A DNA stretch of 64,000 nucleotides from Viscum album. Taxonomy: Eukaryota > Streptophyta > Magnoliopsida > Santalales > Viscaceae. Where the stretch lies: NCBI GenBank assembly GCA_963277665.1, contig OY728147.1:1265725424-1265789423 (forward strand). The letters run 5' to 3'. Each line of letters opens with the position of its first letter. The stretch's first letter is position 1. The position numbers and the translations under genes are program-made. Shown here one piece after another: positions 44,641 through 59,429 of the stretch. Below the pieces are notes generated by a model. It was not told the DNA's origin, ran no database searches, and saw only the letters and a list, made by a program, of their open reading frames with translations.

Positions 44641-47552
44641 TTTCCTAATGGATTTTTATACATGAAATAGTAGAACCAAATAAATATATACCATTTTAAT
44701 ATAGTCTTATAATTAGTAGATATAAAAACTAATAAAAAAGTTATAATATATATGTATATATGAAAAATGACAGATTAGATATCTAAAAAAATTGAAACTA
44801 AAAACTAATAATAAAATTTTTTCTCAAATTCCTTTTTTATGAATTATAGTACATTTTTTCAAATAAAATATTACAAATAGTTTAATTTTGTAAATTATAG
44901 AAAACATGAAAGACAATATATAATATTCCTAAAAATTCCAATAAACAATAATTTTTTGTCTATATTTTTTTTATAACTAAAAATATAAATTATAAAATTT
45001 AGGGGTTGAATTGGAATAAATTTACATATTTTATGGATTTATCAGCGTAAAATTATCTTAAGATTAATTTTTTATATTTTTCTAAAAAATTATTTTTAGG
45101 TTAACAATGAAAGATAATGTTCTTAAAAATATTATGCCTTTTGTGGCATTATTAGTTAATAATAATTATTTTTAAATTTTTAAAATACATTTCTAGAATA
45201 AACCAAAATTCTATATTATAAATTTAAATATATTTATTCTAATTTACAAACCTCTATTTGATATTTTATATCCGGAAAATAGTTATAGTAAAAAAACATT
45301 TTAATAAAATTTTGGGATCTAGTTAAATTAAATAATACCATTTTGGATCAATGTTTTTAAATTAGATACAAGGAACCGTTGTATTTTTAATCATAAGGGC
45401 TCATTAATATTTTTAAAACTATTTACCGTGATAAAATCTAAAATGATAGGAGTAAATCTCAAAGTGTAAATCAATTAAATGATTATTTAAACATTTTTGG
45501 TAATATGTGGTTTAGGAATTTCTATGGTTTATAAATTTCCCTCTCCAGTTTTTCTTAATTTCAGGAAAACCTTCCTTGAGAGTTACTTCCCATTATTAAA
45601 ATGTTATGGGTATTTACTAAAATGTCATCATTTTTTACTTATAAATGAATAGGTCCTCTACTCGCATTCCATCACATTAAAACCCACTATGAATGGACCA
45701 TAAATTAACCAAAAATATCCTAAAAATTATTACATATCATAAAGTTGTTTTTCTCTTCTCAAAGAAGGATCCCTCAATGGTTTAACACCCTTCTCTAAAG
45801 ATATGATCCCTATAGTGAGGTATAAATTTTTAACTCCTTAATCCCCTTTTCTATTTAATTATTCATACATATTCTTCCTAAAATTATATTAAAACACCAT
45901 AAAAATATAATATTAGTATCATAATTAACCTATTATTTTACTATATGGTACAAGCATTAATTACCCTTCCATTTTCTATTATGAAAAATAAAAATGTGAA
46001 ATGTGTTTTTGTAGGGTCTACGACCACGATGAAGAAAGGTATCCATTCCCCTTTACTGCCTAACATGGATATCATAAATGGGTAATTTAATATATAATTA
46101 TGATATATATTACATTTTTCAAATTCTTAAATATATAATCATATTTTATTTTTTCATCCATTCCTCAAAAAAATTAAATCGCAATCCATGCATATTTGAA
46201 GACTACCACCTCCAGGGAATGATGCACTCCATTTTTCTCTACCACCTTAATGGATGGTTTTATTATATAATTTATGAATATAGAATATATATATTAATTT
46301 TATATATAATTAATATGACTCATTATGCGATAAAAATAATTATTTATTGTTATAAGGTAATCCATCGATACCGATAAATAGCCTGAAACTAGTATGTCAT
46401 CAAATTCACTTTCAGGAAAAGAAAAAAACATGTATTGGAATTATCACATTATAAGAAATATAAGAACCCATATTCTGTCACCATTAGTTTTTCCTAGTAA
46501 TTAATTTCATTAAAATAATAATTTATGACATCTCTATTATAGAATCCCTATAAACTCCCAACACATATTCACAAAAATGCAATGAAGAAATTTTTTAGAA
46601 ATTATTTGTATAAATTGAAATGTATATGAGTGAAGATATTAAATATTTAATTAATATGTATATAGTAATGACACATGAGGATGAATGAATTCCCTAATAA
46701 TCAAAGTTAAATTTCAGATACATCACTTAGATGAAATTTCTATAATTATACTATTTCATTTTACTTTATCCTTCCATTTTACTTATATTCAATGATATCA
46801 ATTGAAATATGATATCTAAATATATCCATATAGGAAAAATATTTCATAAAAAAAATCCCCCATCAATGAATGATTTTATTTTTTGAAAAATAATTAATTT
46901 TTTTTGAATAATTATTATCCTTTAAAGTATTGATTTCTCTTAAATGGAACTTTCTTTTGTGTCCATGATTTCACTTGCCCCCAGTTTTCTACTTTTTTAT
47001 TTTAAACCCTCGTATTTATAAATCTATGTGATATTCATACTTCCATTTTAGATATATGATTTTAATACTCTTTTTCTAGATTTTATATCTTATTTTCCTC
47101 TTTATGTCAAAAAGGATATATTTTTTATGATGATGGGTTTTATAAATAACCCTTTAAATGACACTAGTAGTTTACTCTTTTGGTTAGTTTAATTTTGTAT
47201 CAATTAATGGTTTTTATGAGGTAATATAAGCCTTTTCAAATGAATTTTGAAATCCATTATAATTCAGTGTTTCTTCTGATGTGATGATTAGATGTTTTCT
47301 TATGGAACACATGTGTATGGATCTTATTTAAGTGAAAGGTGTCCCCTAAATTAAGATAAAATAAAATGTGAAAAGTATTACATTTCATGAGATAACAATG
47401 AAATAGGTAGTCATGGTTGATCCAAAATGGTTGTAATATCATAGAGTCGGATGCCACTAAAAGTGCCCTGACCCGATTGTCCACATGGAATCGAGCATAT
47501 CACCCCCAACACAAGAGTTTTCTGACTAGAAGAAATATCCTAGTTATGTTTC
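44641..47552. other. A+T-rich decayed DNA, no gene seen
   Basis: No protein similarity found on either strand. tataaatgaataggtcc near 45640 resembles an LTR promoter. The 99-codon ORF at 46078-46377 consists of Ile, Tyr, Asn and Phe codons, as expected in such DNA. Confidence 0.5.
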
Positions 47553-49970
47553 TGCAGACACTATTCCATCATTTCTAGAGTGTAACATAGTGGAATATCA
47601 ATAGAATACATGCAACAGAAGATGATACTATAAGAATACTACGGATAATTTGATAAGACTTGAAAATATAACAAATATATAAGTGTATCATATAGAATGA
47701 TTATGAAACAAGTCCCTACAAGGCATCCAAAACATTTAAAATTCAATACTATAAAATACTTGTATAAAAAACCCCAATAAGACTAATTTTTTTTTCTTCT
47801 AATAGAATCACAATCCTTAGGTCGGTCCCATTATCCCATATTCCTATGAATAGTAAAAAATCAAACCTAAAACTATGGTTTATTTCCTATATCTATACCT
47901 ACATCCAAATATTCTATTTGGGTACCTGAAAGTGGCCCAAATTGGATGTGAGATACAATCCTAGTATGTAACCACCCAATAGTTTATAAAAATAGAACTA
48001 TGTAATCAAATAATCTAAGAAGTGAATGTAAAGAAAGAAAATATTAAATAAAAGTAAATATTCTCATGGAATTTAATGACTAAATAGTAAATAGGGAAAA
48101 AGTATCTTGTGTATCCCTATACAAGATGTCAAGCACCTATCAAGGCATGTATAATAGGAATAGGAGTAACCAAGATAGCCTCACCGTAAAAACATACATA
48201 TCTATCCATCCATGACCTTTTCGTTCAACCATAAATTTCAAACAATCACAAACATTCCATATAACCCAAGCATGTCATTACATCAATGGATGAGTTGTTC
48301 AACCAAGTGTATCACATAACTCATGACTATGTCATTTAATACCATTTTATACCATTAAGGGTTGGATAAAATATATAGAATACCAAGGCGTCCTCATCGA
48401 GTCCCATGAGCATCTCAAAGGAAGCTCATTAGAGGCATTGAATAGATTCCTAAGATCATGTCAACCAAACATGTTCTACATGAGTCCCAAAAGGGAAGAT
48501 ACAATGTGTAGCAAGGACCAAGGCATCCCAAAGAATCAATAATCAAGTAGTATACTCAAACATAGGACTCCACTACTTCATCAATATCCATGTAATAATC
48601 TCCAAGGAAGCTAAAAACCATTCACACCATTTATCATTCACTATACCATGATTATAACCACTCATGAACCCATTTCACTTTCGAAAACACCTCATGAGTA
48701 TACCCACTCAAAATTCAAAATTCATGAAAAAAGGAAACCAAAATGTTTACACATTCATACCTCATTTTCTAAAAACACCATTAGGAGAATCATGTTCTAT
48801 TTATCCATTCAAATCGAAATAATGAACATTCTAGGAGGCAATAAATCTATTAACTAAACAATTCAATATCATTTAAAATATAAAAGAGCTTCCTTTAACT
48901 AAATAGTATTAAATCGCAACCCATTGTTGGTTTAACAAGTGGCATATAAAACAGAAAACCCCATGGATGGGTGTGGAAGGGAAAAACCACCAACACATCT
49001 CAAAGAAGCCTAAGGGAATCACTAATAGCTCTAATTTCATTTAATTCAATTAAACCATTCAAAATCAAAGCCAGAACAAAATTTTTGGTGGGTGGAAAAA
49101 TGTTTGGAATCTTAATAAATAACCACTACTCGAGGAAGATATATTGAAACCCTACATTCGCTATATAGAGATATATGCATCTAGTATCAACATTTGATTC
49201 ATCTGGGATCTAGAGAAAAATTAAGAATCGATGAAGATCCATAAATTAAAGGAAAACAACATTATTCTTAATAGGATTGTAGATATCTATAAAAACGAAT
49301 AATGGCTATATAGGAATCTATTACATACTAATATAGATGTAACAAGACATTCCACACTGGACTTGGAGATTGGATGGAGAAACCACATCAATTAAATGGA
49401 TTTTTACCATTTAAAGAGTTCAATGGTTTTATATGAGTTTTATTGAAGAAAACCCAATTTAGTTTTATAAAATTTTTAATTTAATTTAAAATTATTAAAT
49501 TTCACAATATATAAGGTGGATGTGGGTTTAGGGGAACAGTTTGTAAAAAACTTTCTCCAATATTGCATAGTTAACCGTGGGCTAAGAGAACCAACAAGGT
49601 TTGAATGCATGGTTTGACTAACTCTATGAAAACATTACCAAAATCCACAGTCAAACTTGAAAATTATGTTTTATGGTTGTGTGGACCAAAACGTATGGTT
49701 TTTCTAAAATTGTCTATAATATTCCTACTCCCTTCCCATGCCATACATGGATTGATAAAATGTGTGGCCTTCCCACACGGTTTTCACTAATCATTATCCA
49801 AGCATTTTTCATCCCAAAACTAGGGTTCTAGGATCCAAACAAGCCTCAGACACCCCTAATACACCTATGACCTTGATGGGAATTCACATTTCAACTATTT
49901 TAGGATTTCCAACTGAAAAAGAGGGGATATATACATCATATAATGTCCTAGTGTTCTTAAAATAATTCCA
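47553..49970 (-). repeat. 3' LTR of gypsy-3 (left copy)
   Basis: Shares with the right copy, among others, the block gtgtgagatacaat...gtaaccacccaatag (about 47945-47985 versus 54025-54065), the set of phrases around catgagtatacccactca, and the end cctaggtgttctta. Divergence is high. ORFs at 48648-48857 and 49605-49965 are not conserved in the other copy. Confidence 0.72.
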
Positions 49971-50230
49971 CTTAAAAAAATTGTCCCTAAATTTCCCTAT
50001 GAAGGGTGGTCATGATTCATCTGAGAATAACTTTGTCCACTGAGCAGGTATGTTAGCCTCCCACTCCCATATATCATCCTATAAATGTAATGTTTCAATT
50101 GCACATGTACATGAGGAATAGAACGACATTAGATAACCAACGACATAATATCAATGATATGAATAGGATGCTCCTCAAATGATGCAGCTTCCTGTGACTC
50201 AACATCCATGAGAAAAAAATATTTAATTGG
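49971..50230 (-). pseudogene. gypsy-3 chromodomain trace and polypurine tract
   Basis: On the minus strand, from about 50205 down: EEHPIHIIDI, then CRSIPHVHVQ, YIYRMIYGSG and SYSQMNHDHP. These follow the spacing of the family's EEQP..ILD, .SIPLVKVLW, EEATWE, M...YP.LF. The end GNLGTIFL then runs into aattttttta before the LTR at 49970. Confidence 0.6.
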
Positions 50231-50595
50231 GTCCAAATAATAGTGGTGAAGTTGAGATATGTGGATGATGTAGATGATGTCTTGGTTCCTCTTATATAAC
50301 TACAACCGATAAGATATAAACCAAACTCTTTCTCGAATAATGATCATCCTGACATATCATGGAGGAATCCTACCCTATATACTGGTTCTTATGTGTCCCA
50401 GACCCGATGAAACATGTAAAATGACCCAATCCATGGCCTCAAAATCTAGAGGTCTTATATGGAGATCGACATAGGATTTCATTGGAGACTGTGCCATAGT
50501 CATCCTCTTATAAATTAATTATACCTACATAGAAGACCCTTGTACATGTCATGGTCCCAGAAATGCTACTTCAGTTGCATGTAGCCACCACAGGG

Positions 50596-51180
50596 TTTAT
50601 CAACAAGGAGTACCATAAAAAGCCACATAAGGGTCCATCTGAAATGTATCATAAATGTTGTTTTCATAGGAGAATTCTACCAAAGGTATTCGCTTCTTCC
50701 AAGAACCCCTAAAATATATGATACATGCTCCCAGAATGTCCTCAGGCACCAGAATCATGTGCTCTGATAGGACATCTATCAGAGGGTGGTATCTTGTGCT
50801 TAAAATCACATATATACCCAATTTCCCCAAAAAACACTTCTATAAATGATATAATGGGGGAAACCTTATCTAAAATGATATTGTGTGGGACCCTATTAGG
50901 TTGTATAACTTCATGGATATATAATCTCCCAATATCATCCCCAAAGAAAGGTATACTTAATCAGAAATAAATGAGTAACATTCATGATCATGTAAATAGA
51001 AACCCATAAAAATTCATTAAATCAAGGAATAATATGTAAACCTATCATTGAATCCATCAGGAAATCCTTCCACATCAACTTAGGAAGGGGTAGATGATGT
51101 AAATGATCATCTAGTAACTATTGTTCTACCTTCACCTGTCGATAGGTGGAATATCACATGAAAAACAAAGATACACCACT
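50596..51180 (-). pseudogene. gypsy-3 integrase relic
   Basis: Minus-strand reading, from 51170 down: QVKVEQ, LHHLPLPKLMWKDFLMDS (the family's LQPLPIPEWKWE..SMDF), then a decayed catalytic core, then the open stretch 50830-50600. That stretch reads LSTRYHPLIDVLSEHMI, EDILGACIIYFRGSWKKRI, PLVEFSYENNIYDTF and PYVAFYGTPC. The block that should be TDGQSERTI reads LIDVLSEHMI, keeping the catalytic Glu. Chromovirus match is clear; several stops and frame changes elsewhere. Confidence 0.85.
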
Positions 51181-53257
51181 TTTCGTACCTACCCACAAGT
51201 ACTAGGGAGCCAATATAGCTATAAATAGTATCACGTCTTAGTCTCTTTTGACAACTTGCTGATAGTACTCCATGTCATGGGTTTTATCACAAATAATGGT
51301 CCAATTATAAACCACTGCATCGCCAACATCATAATTTACTTACAAATAATAGCACTAAGAATTCTAAAAAATCTATCTACATGACTTCTTTAACTGATCG
51401 AACTCAAAAACAATTGAGGTCATATTATGGTCCTCACTGTAAGGGAATAATTGAATCCCAGTTAGCTAAAATAAAACTATTCAAACAATCCTTCCACAAA
51501 GACACTACTCAACTTTTAAAAACACCATCTTTAACTTAGAGATGTGATTAAGCTATTTCTTTAGGACCATAAACTTTGAACATCAAGGATAACATGTCAA
51601 GCCACATCATCTGAGCTATCTCAAAATGGTCGGATTAGAAAACAGGCATATTTCAACTTATTTGAAACACCTTCTTCTAAGGAACCTTGAATTTTCATCG
51701 AACACATACATTGATTTCTATACTTGAATCCTAGTGACAGTCCTTGGTCATACCATTACTCGACCATTTGAATATTTTATTCTATAATACGAAAAATGTG
51801 GTAACTGAGGTCTAACCCACTAGAATAATCACCCTTTCTAATCATCACATCTAAGTCTGAAGTTAGTCTAAGGTAACCTTTGATTATTTACATTACGATC
51901 CATGGAACTAACCCCTAGTATTCCAGACACTATGTTTACATGTGAGATGTTGGTACTAGAACAATATTTACATTAAAAACATTGAATAGTCTCAGATTAT
52001 CATCCACTTAGAAGCCATTTCATATGAAAACAAAATTTTTCCAATAGTCCATCCATTGAAATCCTACTTGGGACCCCATATATCAATTAGGACTAACCAA
52101 TACTTGAAAATAACAATATGTCTATATAATACAATGAGAAAACAACCCATACAATCTCAACAGCTCTAAAAATATTAGAACTACGTAAGATAGTTTCAAT
52201 CATAGTGAATCAATGATGATGTCAATATATGGTACATTATTGTCTACTTATGTTGAATTAACCAAGTGGATTTCTATTTTTTCATAACGATTAGTTGAAC
52301 ACCTAATTGTATAATTCCCTTAAAAGAAGCTCATCTTCACCTGTCGATGCACCAATACAAATGGATCATAATCCTTCACCACATAAGGGATCCTGTGATG
52401 GTTTAAACTGAATTGTTGAAGTCCATCCAAGACAATTGGTGTTTTCCAATGGTTTCATAAATAGACAACCATTCCAAATTCATGATTCCAATAAATAACT
52501 AACATGATTCCAACCTACATTACATAGCTAAATTGAAGAAAAACCAACCATTTCTCATTGGTTCTCATAGGATATTCTCCCTCTACCTAGAAGAGAACAT
52601 ATTCACTAGAACAAACATGATAATTCCATCCTTATTAGGTTAATTGTAATTGATGAAGAGACAGGCTACCCAATCATAGGGGTGTATAATTAACAAAACA
52701 TTACCACACACATGATAATCTTTTGATTCATGCTTATATAACCCAAATAATTTGGATGTAAAGACAAAAAATGAATTGTTTTTTAATACATCTAAGTCCA
52801 ATAAAATTAATCCTGACCATTGGGATGAACTGGATTCATTAAATCCAATATCACTCCACTAAATAGATGACCCAAGAATATAATCAACATCAGAAGGCTC
52901 AACTAAATCACTAAACTCAATAGATTCATTAAATAATAACACAATTTTATGGGTACCACGTACGTGAATGAATACTACCTTGAGGTTCTAGAAGAAAGAT
53001 GACACCTAGATACAGTTCATAGGCTATCTGCCCTATTAATATATGTATTTGGTGGTTCATAAAAAATATTTAGCATAGATTCATACTTCCCCATATGGCC
53101 CTTAACATTGATGATGACATATCAAGCCTTCTTTCACTATAAAAATGAATATGGTCATGAGACCTACTATGCTGATGACCGTTCGCTAGGAATTTATAAA
53201 CTATAGAAACTGAGCATTAGTAGATGCCCACATGAATAGTAAGGGTCAAATATACCA
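51181..53257 (-). pseudogene. gypsy-3 gag to RNase H region, unreadable
   Basis: By position this should hold gag, protease, RT and RNase H in reverse order. I found no block I could assign with confidence on the minus strand, and the length is too short for all four, so deletion is likely. Confidence 0.4.
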
Positions 53258-55883
53258 TGCAAACCCATCTGAACTAGAGGGAAATTTAGAATGTAACATT
53301 CCAACTAGGGACAATGACACCCGAACAACACTAAACAACAAAAGATAACAACATATTACGAGGAATTTAAGTTTCATGGGTGTCACCTATATCTTGATAG
53401 CCCGTTACAAAGAAAAATAATTGATCTTATCACTATGTCATGGAAAACAGAGGTCCCTAGGCTCAATACCCTATCATTTAATTTATTGCTAAAGAGAATA
53501 AGGCCTATTGAAAATGGTCACATTTCCATTCCATGGAAACACATTACACATTTAAACCAAGGACCTGACATTAAAGATCAATTTTTAGGGTTATTACACA
53601 TATTCATATACAACCATTAATCATTCAATATATTCATACAGAACCTCATGAACCAATTCTATACAAAATCTCTTGGATCCTGATTTAGAAAAGTCTCTAA
53701 GGAAAATCAATTTAGTGTTAAAAACATACTTTTTGAAACATTAACCATTTATAAACATTAATCATTCTATATAAGTGTCTCGTATATAATTATGATATAT
53801 CATTTTTATACGAAGAATCAAAATTGGTACATATAAATTAAATATAATTTCTGTATCCAAAATGTAAAAAAATACTTCTCCAATTAGAATCACGAGATTC
53901 ATCTCAATCCCATTATCCACTACTCCAAATAATGCCACAAAATCAACCCTTGAACTATAGACCATTTACCCTATCACAATGTACATCCAAATTGTCTATT
54001 CGGGAACCCAATGACAGCTCGAAGAGGGTGTGAGATACAATACTAGTAGGTAACCACCCAATGGTCTATATAAATCTTTATTTGAAAAATAATGATCTAA
54101 ATAGTTCATTTAATGTAATAAAATAGTTAATGAATGTAATGATTCCCATGTAATGTAATGTCTAAACAGTAAATATTGAAATAGCCTCTCATGTTTCCCA
54201 ACAAAATATGTCAAGATCCTAGTAAGGAAAATGTAATAGGAATAATCAATTTTCAGACAATGATTGTAGGTATCCAAGGTGTAGAAGATCAATACATCCA
54301 CATCATGTCATGATAGAATATTTATGGTATCTCATTAATGGTATTGGTTGGATTCCTAGGAGTATGTCAACCGAATTACACTTGTATGAGTCCATCTAAG
54401 ATGGATCCAATGAGTAACAATGCCCAAGTCATCCTATGAAATCAATACCCAAGGATCATACTCAATCCAATATTTCCTCTACTACACTAGGATCCATGTA
54501 ATGACATCCATGGCATCTAATGAATCATTCATACCATTTATCCTTCACTATACCATGAGTATACCCACTCATGTATCCATTTCACATTAAGAAACACCTC
54601 ATGAGTATACACAGTAACATGTCACAATTCATGAACAATGGAAACCAAAGATTTTACCCACTCATATATCAATTTCCAAAAACCAAATTAAGTAACTCAA
54701 ATTCCATTTACACAATATATTCTAGATAATAAACATTCTTAAAGGAAATACATATCTTAGTAAAGAAATTAAATCTCATTTAAAATATAAATGACCATCC
54801 TTAAAATATGAAAGCTTAAATCACACCCATGGTTAGTTCAACTTGAGGAATAGGAGAAGTCACACCCCATGGGTGGACTTGGATGGTGAAAAAACCACAC
54901 CACACATCTCAAGTGATGCTAAGGGAACCAATAACAGGTCCTGATTCATTTAATTAAATTTACATGTTCTATTTTAGTATCTTTCCAGAACGATTGGAGG
55001 GTTATACAATGGAAGGTATCCTAATAAAACATCAAAACTTTGGGTAAGATGTATAGACCACTTATGATAGCTTAGTAGTGGATTCCTCATACAGTATCAA
55101 ATCTTGATTCAACTCACATTGGGATAAAAATGATTAAAGGATGAAGAACATGAAATTATAGGGTAATAAATTTCTCCTAAATAGCATCATCAATATCGAG
55201 AAAATAATGAATTACTAAAATGAAATCAATTACTCACTTATGTGGATCTGAAAAGTCATTCTATTCATGAATTGAAGATAATATAGAGAAACCACCACAA
55301 ATACATGCATTTAATCCATTGAGATCATTCAAAGGGTTCCTCTATTATCGTTTGAAGAAAACCCAATTTAAAATTATAATATATTTTAATTTAATTTAAA
55401 AATATTTTCATTACCAATGGTTAATGGGGTTTCATGGTTTAGTCTCATGGTTTGATAAAATGTGCTCCAACCATGCACGGTTAGTTGTAGGCTAAGGGTA
55501 CCTACATTGTTTTTCCACACAGTTTGACTAACCATGTGAAACCCGTGGAAAAAAGAAACTGTCAAAATTGCAAACAAGGATGAATAGTCATGTGGAAAGA
55601 ATTTCATGGTTCATCTAAAACCTTGTGGCATATTGATAATATCTTCCCATTCCCTAAAAGGTCTGTTAAAACATGTGGCCTTAACAGCATGTTTTTCACT
55701 AACTGTGTTCTCAATCATTGTAAGTTCAAAACCATGGTTTTGTGCTCTGAATAATCATATGAAACCCCTGATACACATGTGATCTAGAAGGGAATTTACA
55801 TTATGTCATATTTAAGCATTCCAATTAAAAAATGTGAGATCCATACCTCAAACAAAAACCTAGGGTTCTTATAATATGATACA
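53258..55883 (-). repeat. 5' LTR of gypsy-3 (right copy)
   Basis: Aligns in order with 47553-49970, with indels making it about 200 bases longer. Left edge tgcaaaccc lies beside the PBS-like site; the matching left-copy edge is tgcagacac at 47553. ORFs 53435-53620, 53762-53965, 54110-54301 and 55386-55607 are spurious. Confidence 0.7.
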
Positions 55884-56508
55884 TGTTGTGATGGTTGATC
55901 CACTATATGAAGCGATTATTAATGCTTGATCCAATTAGGGAAACGAGTGGTGATGCCTTATAAACAATTTTGTGTCCCTATACATATGTTTTTTTCCACA
56001 CTCCATTGATATATAACTATTATGTGCATCATAGAACTTTATTTAAGTCTAATTTTTTGTCATAAATAATACCATGTTACATGTTTTATTATATTGTATT
56101 TATTGCTCTCTAATCTGGTCATAGGATAAAATTTTATAATTTTACATTCTTTTAATCAGTTATTTCACTCCTACTTATGATTCATCGTATTAATTTGATA
56201 TGAACATGGGTAACATTATGACATGGTTATTTATCTCTTGTTATAAGTCTAATATTATCCCATTCTAATGTTTCCATTTCACAATGAATAAGGATGATTT
56301 CTACTTATGTGATGTTTATAATAATATCTAGTGTGATGAAATTATAGGTAAATGTTCACTAGCATTATAAAATAAGTTTATTATGTATCTAGTATCCAAA
56401 GTCACGAAACCCCTAGATTTTTAGTATATTGGGTATATTATGTAATTTAATATACTAATTAAGTAAATTATGTAAAATAAAGGCTTCTTTATGTTAGGTC
56501 ACCTCAGT

Positions 56509-56519
56509 TAGTTTCAGAG
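56509..56519 (+). other. PBS-like site of gypsy-4
   Basis: tagtttcagag differs from TGGTATCAGAG at three of eleven positions. Confidence 0.4.
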
Positions 56520-57959
56520 TGGAGGATTCATAATTTTAGAGATTTTTTAGTTACCTATGGTATTAAAGTTAGGGAAACATATTGAAAAACCCAGATATGA
56601 GTCTATGATTTAGATGATTGGTAAGATCATGAGTATAGGTTTTCCCTAGTAATAAAAACCTTTATAAATTAATGAATTTGGATGAAACTATTTAATAGAT
56701 TCAGTTATGGTTATTCACCCTAAAAATGGTTGTTTTAGAATTGACTCAATCATCACATTTATGAAATATGATTTGGACTAAGACTAAAGCCTTAGATAAA
56801 CACTCTAGGGGTATATTATTTGGTTAATCATATTCATTTCACAGACACTGATAATGTGTTTATTTCATTTTTAATTTTAGAGATTAGGTTTAGAAGTATA
56901 TGATAACATGACTTAAAATAATTTAGGTTATTGTAAGTTTGATAGAGGTTGAAATAATGAAATTATTGGATAATATGATGATGTAAATGTGTAAAAGGTT
57001 TTATGTTTGAATCCCTATTATGTTATGGATTATGATAATCCCACCGTGAAAATAAATTCAGTTCACTCATGTTAATACATTTAAGTTTTAGAACTGGATA
57101 AAATTAGAAAAAACTAAATAACTAATAGGTGTGGCATACAATGCGATGAATTCCTTGATGAAAACCCCAATGGATTGAGGTAAAGAGTAGATAACCTCCT
57201 TTAAATGACTTAATAGCTCTCATAAACAATGAATAATAACAGAAATTATCTTTTTCTCCAAAATGGATAATAGAGGAGTAGCATTATATTGATTTTTCCC
57301 GGCAATAATGTCCACCAACATTAATTGAATCCCCTAATACACTTATTTACTAGAAATTAATCAATTAAAATGAAAATATAGTTTTCAATCTCATGTACAT
57401 GGAACGTGATATGGATTTTTTTATCTCTCTATAGGTTTGAAGGAAAATAAGACCAATGGTTAGATCTTATTAAAATTATAAATAGGGAAGAATAAGACCC
57501 TATAGTAGCATAGAAGTTATATAATGTTTCTTTAACTAAATATTTCTACAAACACTTTTTATAAAATTGGGGATAGAATTATTATTTTTGATGTAAAATG
57601 ATGTTGAAGAAATTAGAAACTATGATAAAAAACTGACAAGAGTATTAAGGTATTCCTCCATCATTGACATGGATCCTAAGAGTAAGATCAAAATATTCTT
57701 TATTACACTTAGATATATTTTATGAAGATAACTAAAAATAAGATTCTTTGGAAGCTATGAAGTGATTTTTGGATGTGAATTTATTTTGGATATAGAATAT
57801 GATCACTTAAGGTAACTAAAATGAAATATCTCTTGAATGAAAGAATATTAAATTTCACTTAGGATAGAAATGACTTATAAACACACATAAAATTTCTTAA
57901 TAGTGAAAATATAATGTTTTAAATGTTGTAGATCTGTTCAATATAGGATGGTTTCAATT

Positions 57960-58180
57960 GAGTTGGAGATATTAAAGTCGAAGAAAACGGAGAATTTGTG
58001 GAAGGGTTTTATACACCATAGTGATTGAACAAGGAGAGCGCCGGTACTCTTTTTTCAGATTAAATATGAACCATTGCATCTTTTCATTGACTATTATTAA
58101 TTTTATTAGATCATAATTACGAATAAATTTCATTTACCCTATTTTGATATCATGTTTTGTCAACTCATAAGAAGTAATAT
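57960..58180 (+). pseudogene. gypsy-4 reverse transcriptase trace
   Basis: Reads ENLWKGFY then GTLFFQIKYEPLHLFIDYY near 58040-58095 and NKFHLPYFDIMFCQL near 58115-58160. These correspond to L..[25 protein letters not shown] and [15 protein letters not shown] in gypsy RTs. Catalytic YIDD block not located. Confidence 0.6.
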
Positions 58181-59429
58181 TTATTCAATGGTTTAACGTT
58201 AAATTGATATCATCAGTTAAGGATAAATGATAGGATATGTCTCAAATAGTCATTTGAATAATTTATAGGAACAATATGTTTATAATGATTCTATTTTGTC
58301 TAACTAATTCCCCATCCGTCTCCATGAATATAATGAATAGAATCCATAGAGACTACCTTATTAAATTATTTTTATCCATTATTAATGATATTATTATATA
58401 ATCAATGACCATGGAAGATCATGAATATTAGATGTAGACTATGTTAAAGACCTTCAAAAATGAGAATCCATATAAAAAATTTACGAGTTTGAGTTCTTTC
58501 TGTATAGAAAATCATTCATGGGCCATGTAATCACAATAAAGGGCATAACAGTAGATCCATTAATGATATAATTCATCAATAAAATGGCCCAGAACAACCA
58601 CTAAAAATTAAATCCATAATTTTTATAATGTTAGAATGATATTTTCAATTCCATTTAAATAAATTATAACAATAATAAAATACACTAACCAATTCAACAA
58701 GGAATGTAATAATTTTCATTCATATAGATGAATGTGAATAATATTTCAAGTAATAAAAAAGATTTTTATTCCCCACTACTATACATACATTACACTACAT
58801 TGTGGATGTTTTTTTAATATAATGTGATTATTTAATAGGGGGTTTGGGTTTTTTCTTCATGTATAATTTTAAGGTAATTTCAATTGTCTCCTGAGAATTA
58901 AATACTAATTTAAAAAATGAAGAAAATTAGGATTTCTTATCAGTGATAGGGATCTTTGCATTAAACCTTTTGTGACATTGTATCTATGGAAAAATATTTA
59001 ATATATATATTGATCACAATATATTGTAGCATATATTAAAATAGAATGAGTATAATATTGATCAGAGGAGAATATTGGAATTATTAAAATATTATGATTG
59101 ATTTATACATTACTCCACTAGGGAGGAAAATAAGTAAGTTGATCCACTAAGAAGATAATAAAATTCTACCCTTTCATAGAAAAGGATTGAAAAAGACGAA
59201 GTACACATAGATTTTCAAATAATGAAACATCAATTCATTAGAAGATGTAAAAAATAAAATCATTACCAAATTACATCTTAATCATCCACTAACATAAGGG
59301 TTAAATAATCATAGAAAGATGATGTAGAGATATAAAAATGGTACAAATATTCCAAAATTCAATTTTCCTAAAGATGTATTTATAAGGATTAGATTCTAGT
59401 TATGTGTCCAATAAAAAAAATTGAAGAAG

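Larger units (their letters stand above)
47553..55883 (-). mobile_element. Ty3/gypsy chromovirus relic on minus strand (gypsy-3)
   Basis: Two diverged direct repeats (about 47553-49970 and 53258-55883) flank about 3.3 kb. The interior reads leftwards through integrase (51.15-50.6 kb) and a chromodomain trace (50.2-50.03 kb) to a poor PPT at 49971-49990. A PBS-like atatacca at 53250-53257 (reverse complement TGGTATAT) borders the right repeat. Interior length is below the 4.5-5 kb usual for the group, so part of gag or RT is probably deleted. No target duplication found. Confidence 0.78.

Noticed and set aside
46078..46377. 99-codon ORF rich in Ile, Tyr and Asn
   Set aside because: Composition is that expected of A+T-rich DNA, with no motif, no conserved partner and no promoter context.
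47548..55888. Target duplication for gypsy-3
   Set aside because: gtttc before 47553 and tgttg after 55883 do not match; the borders are uncertain by a few bases and too old to decide.
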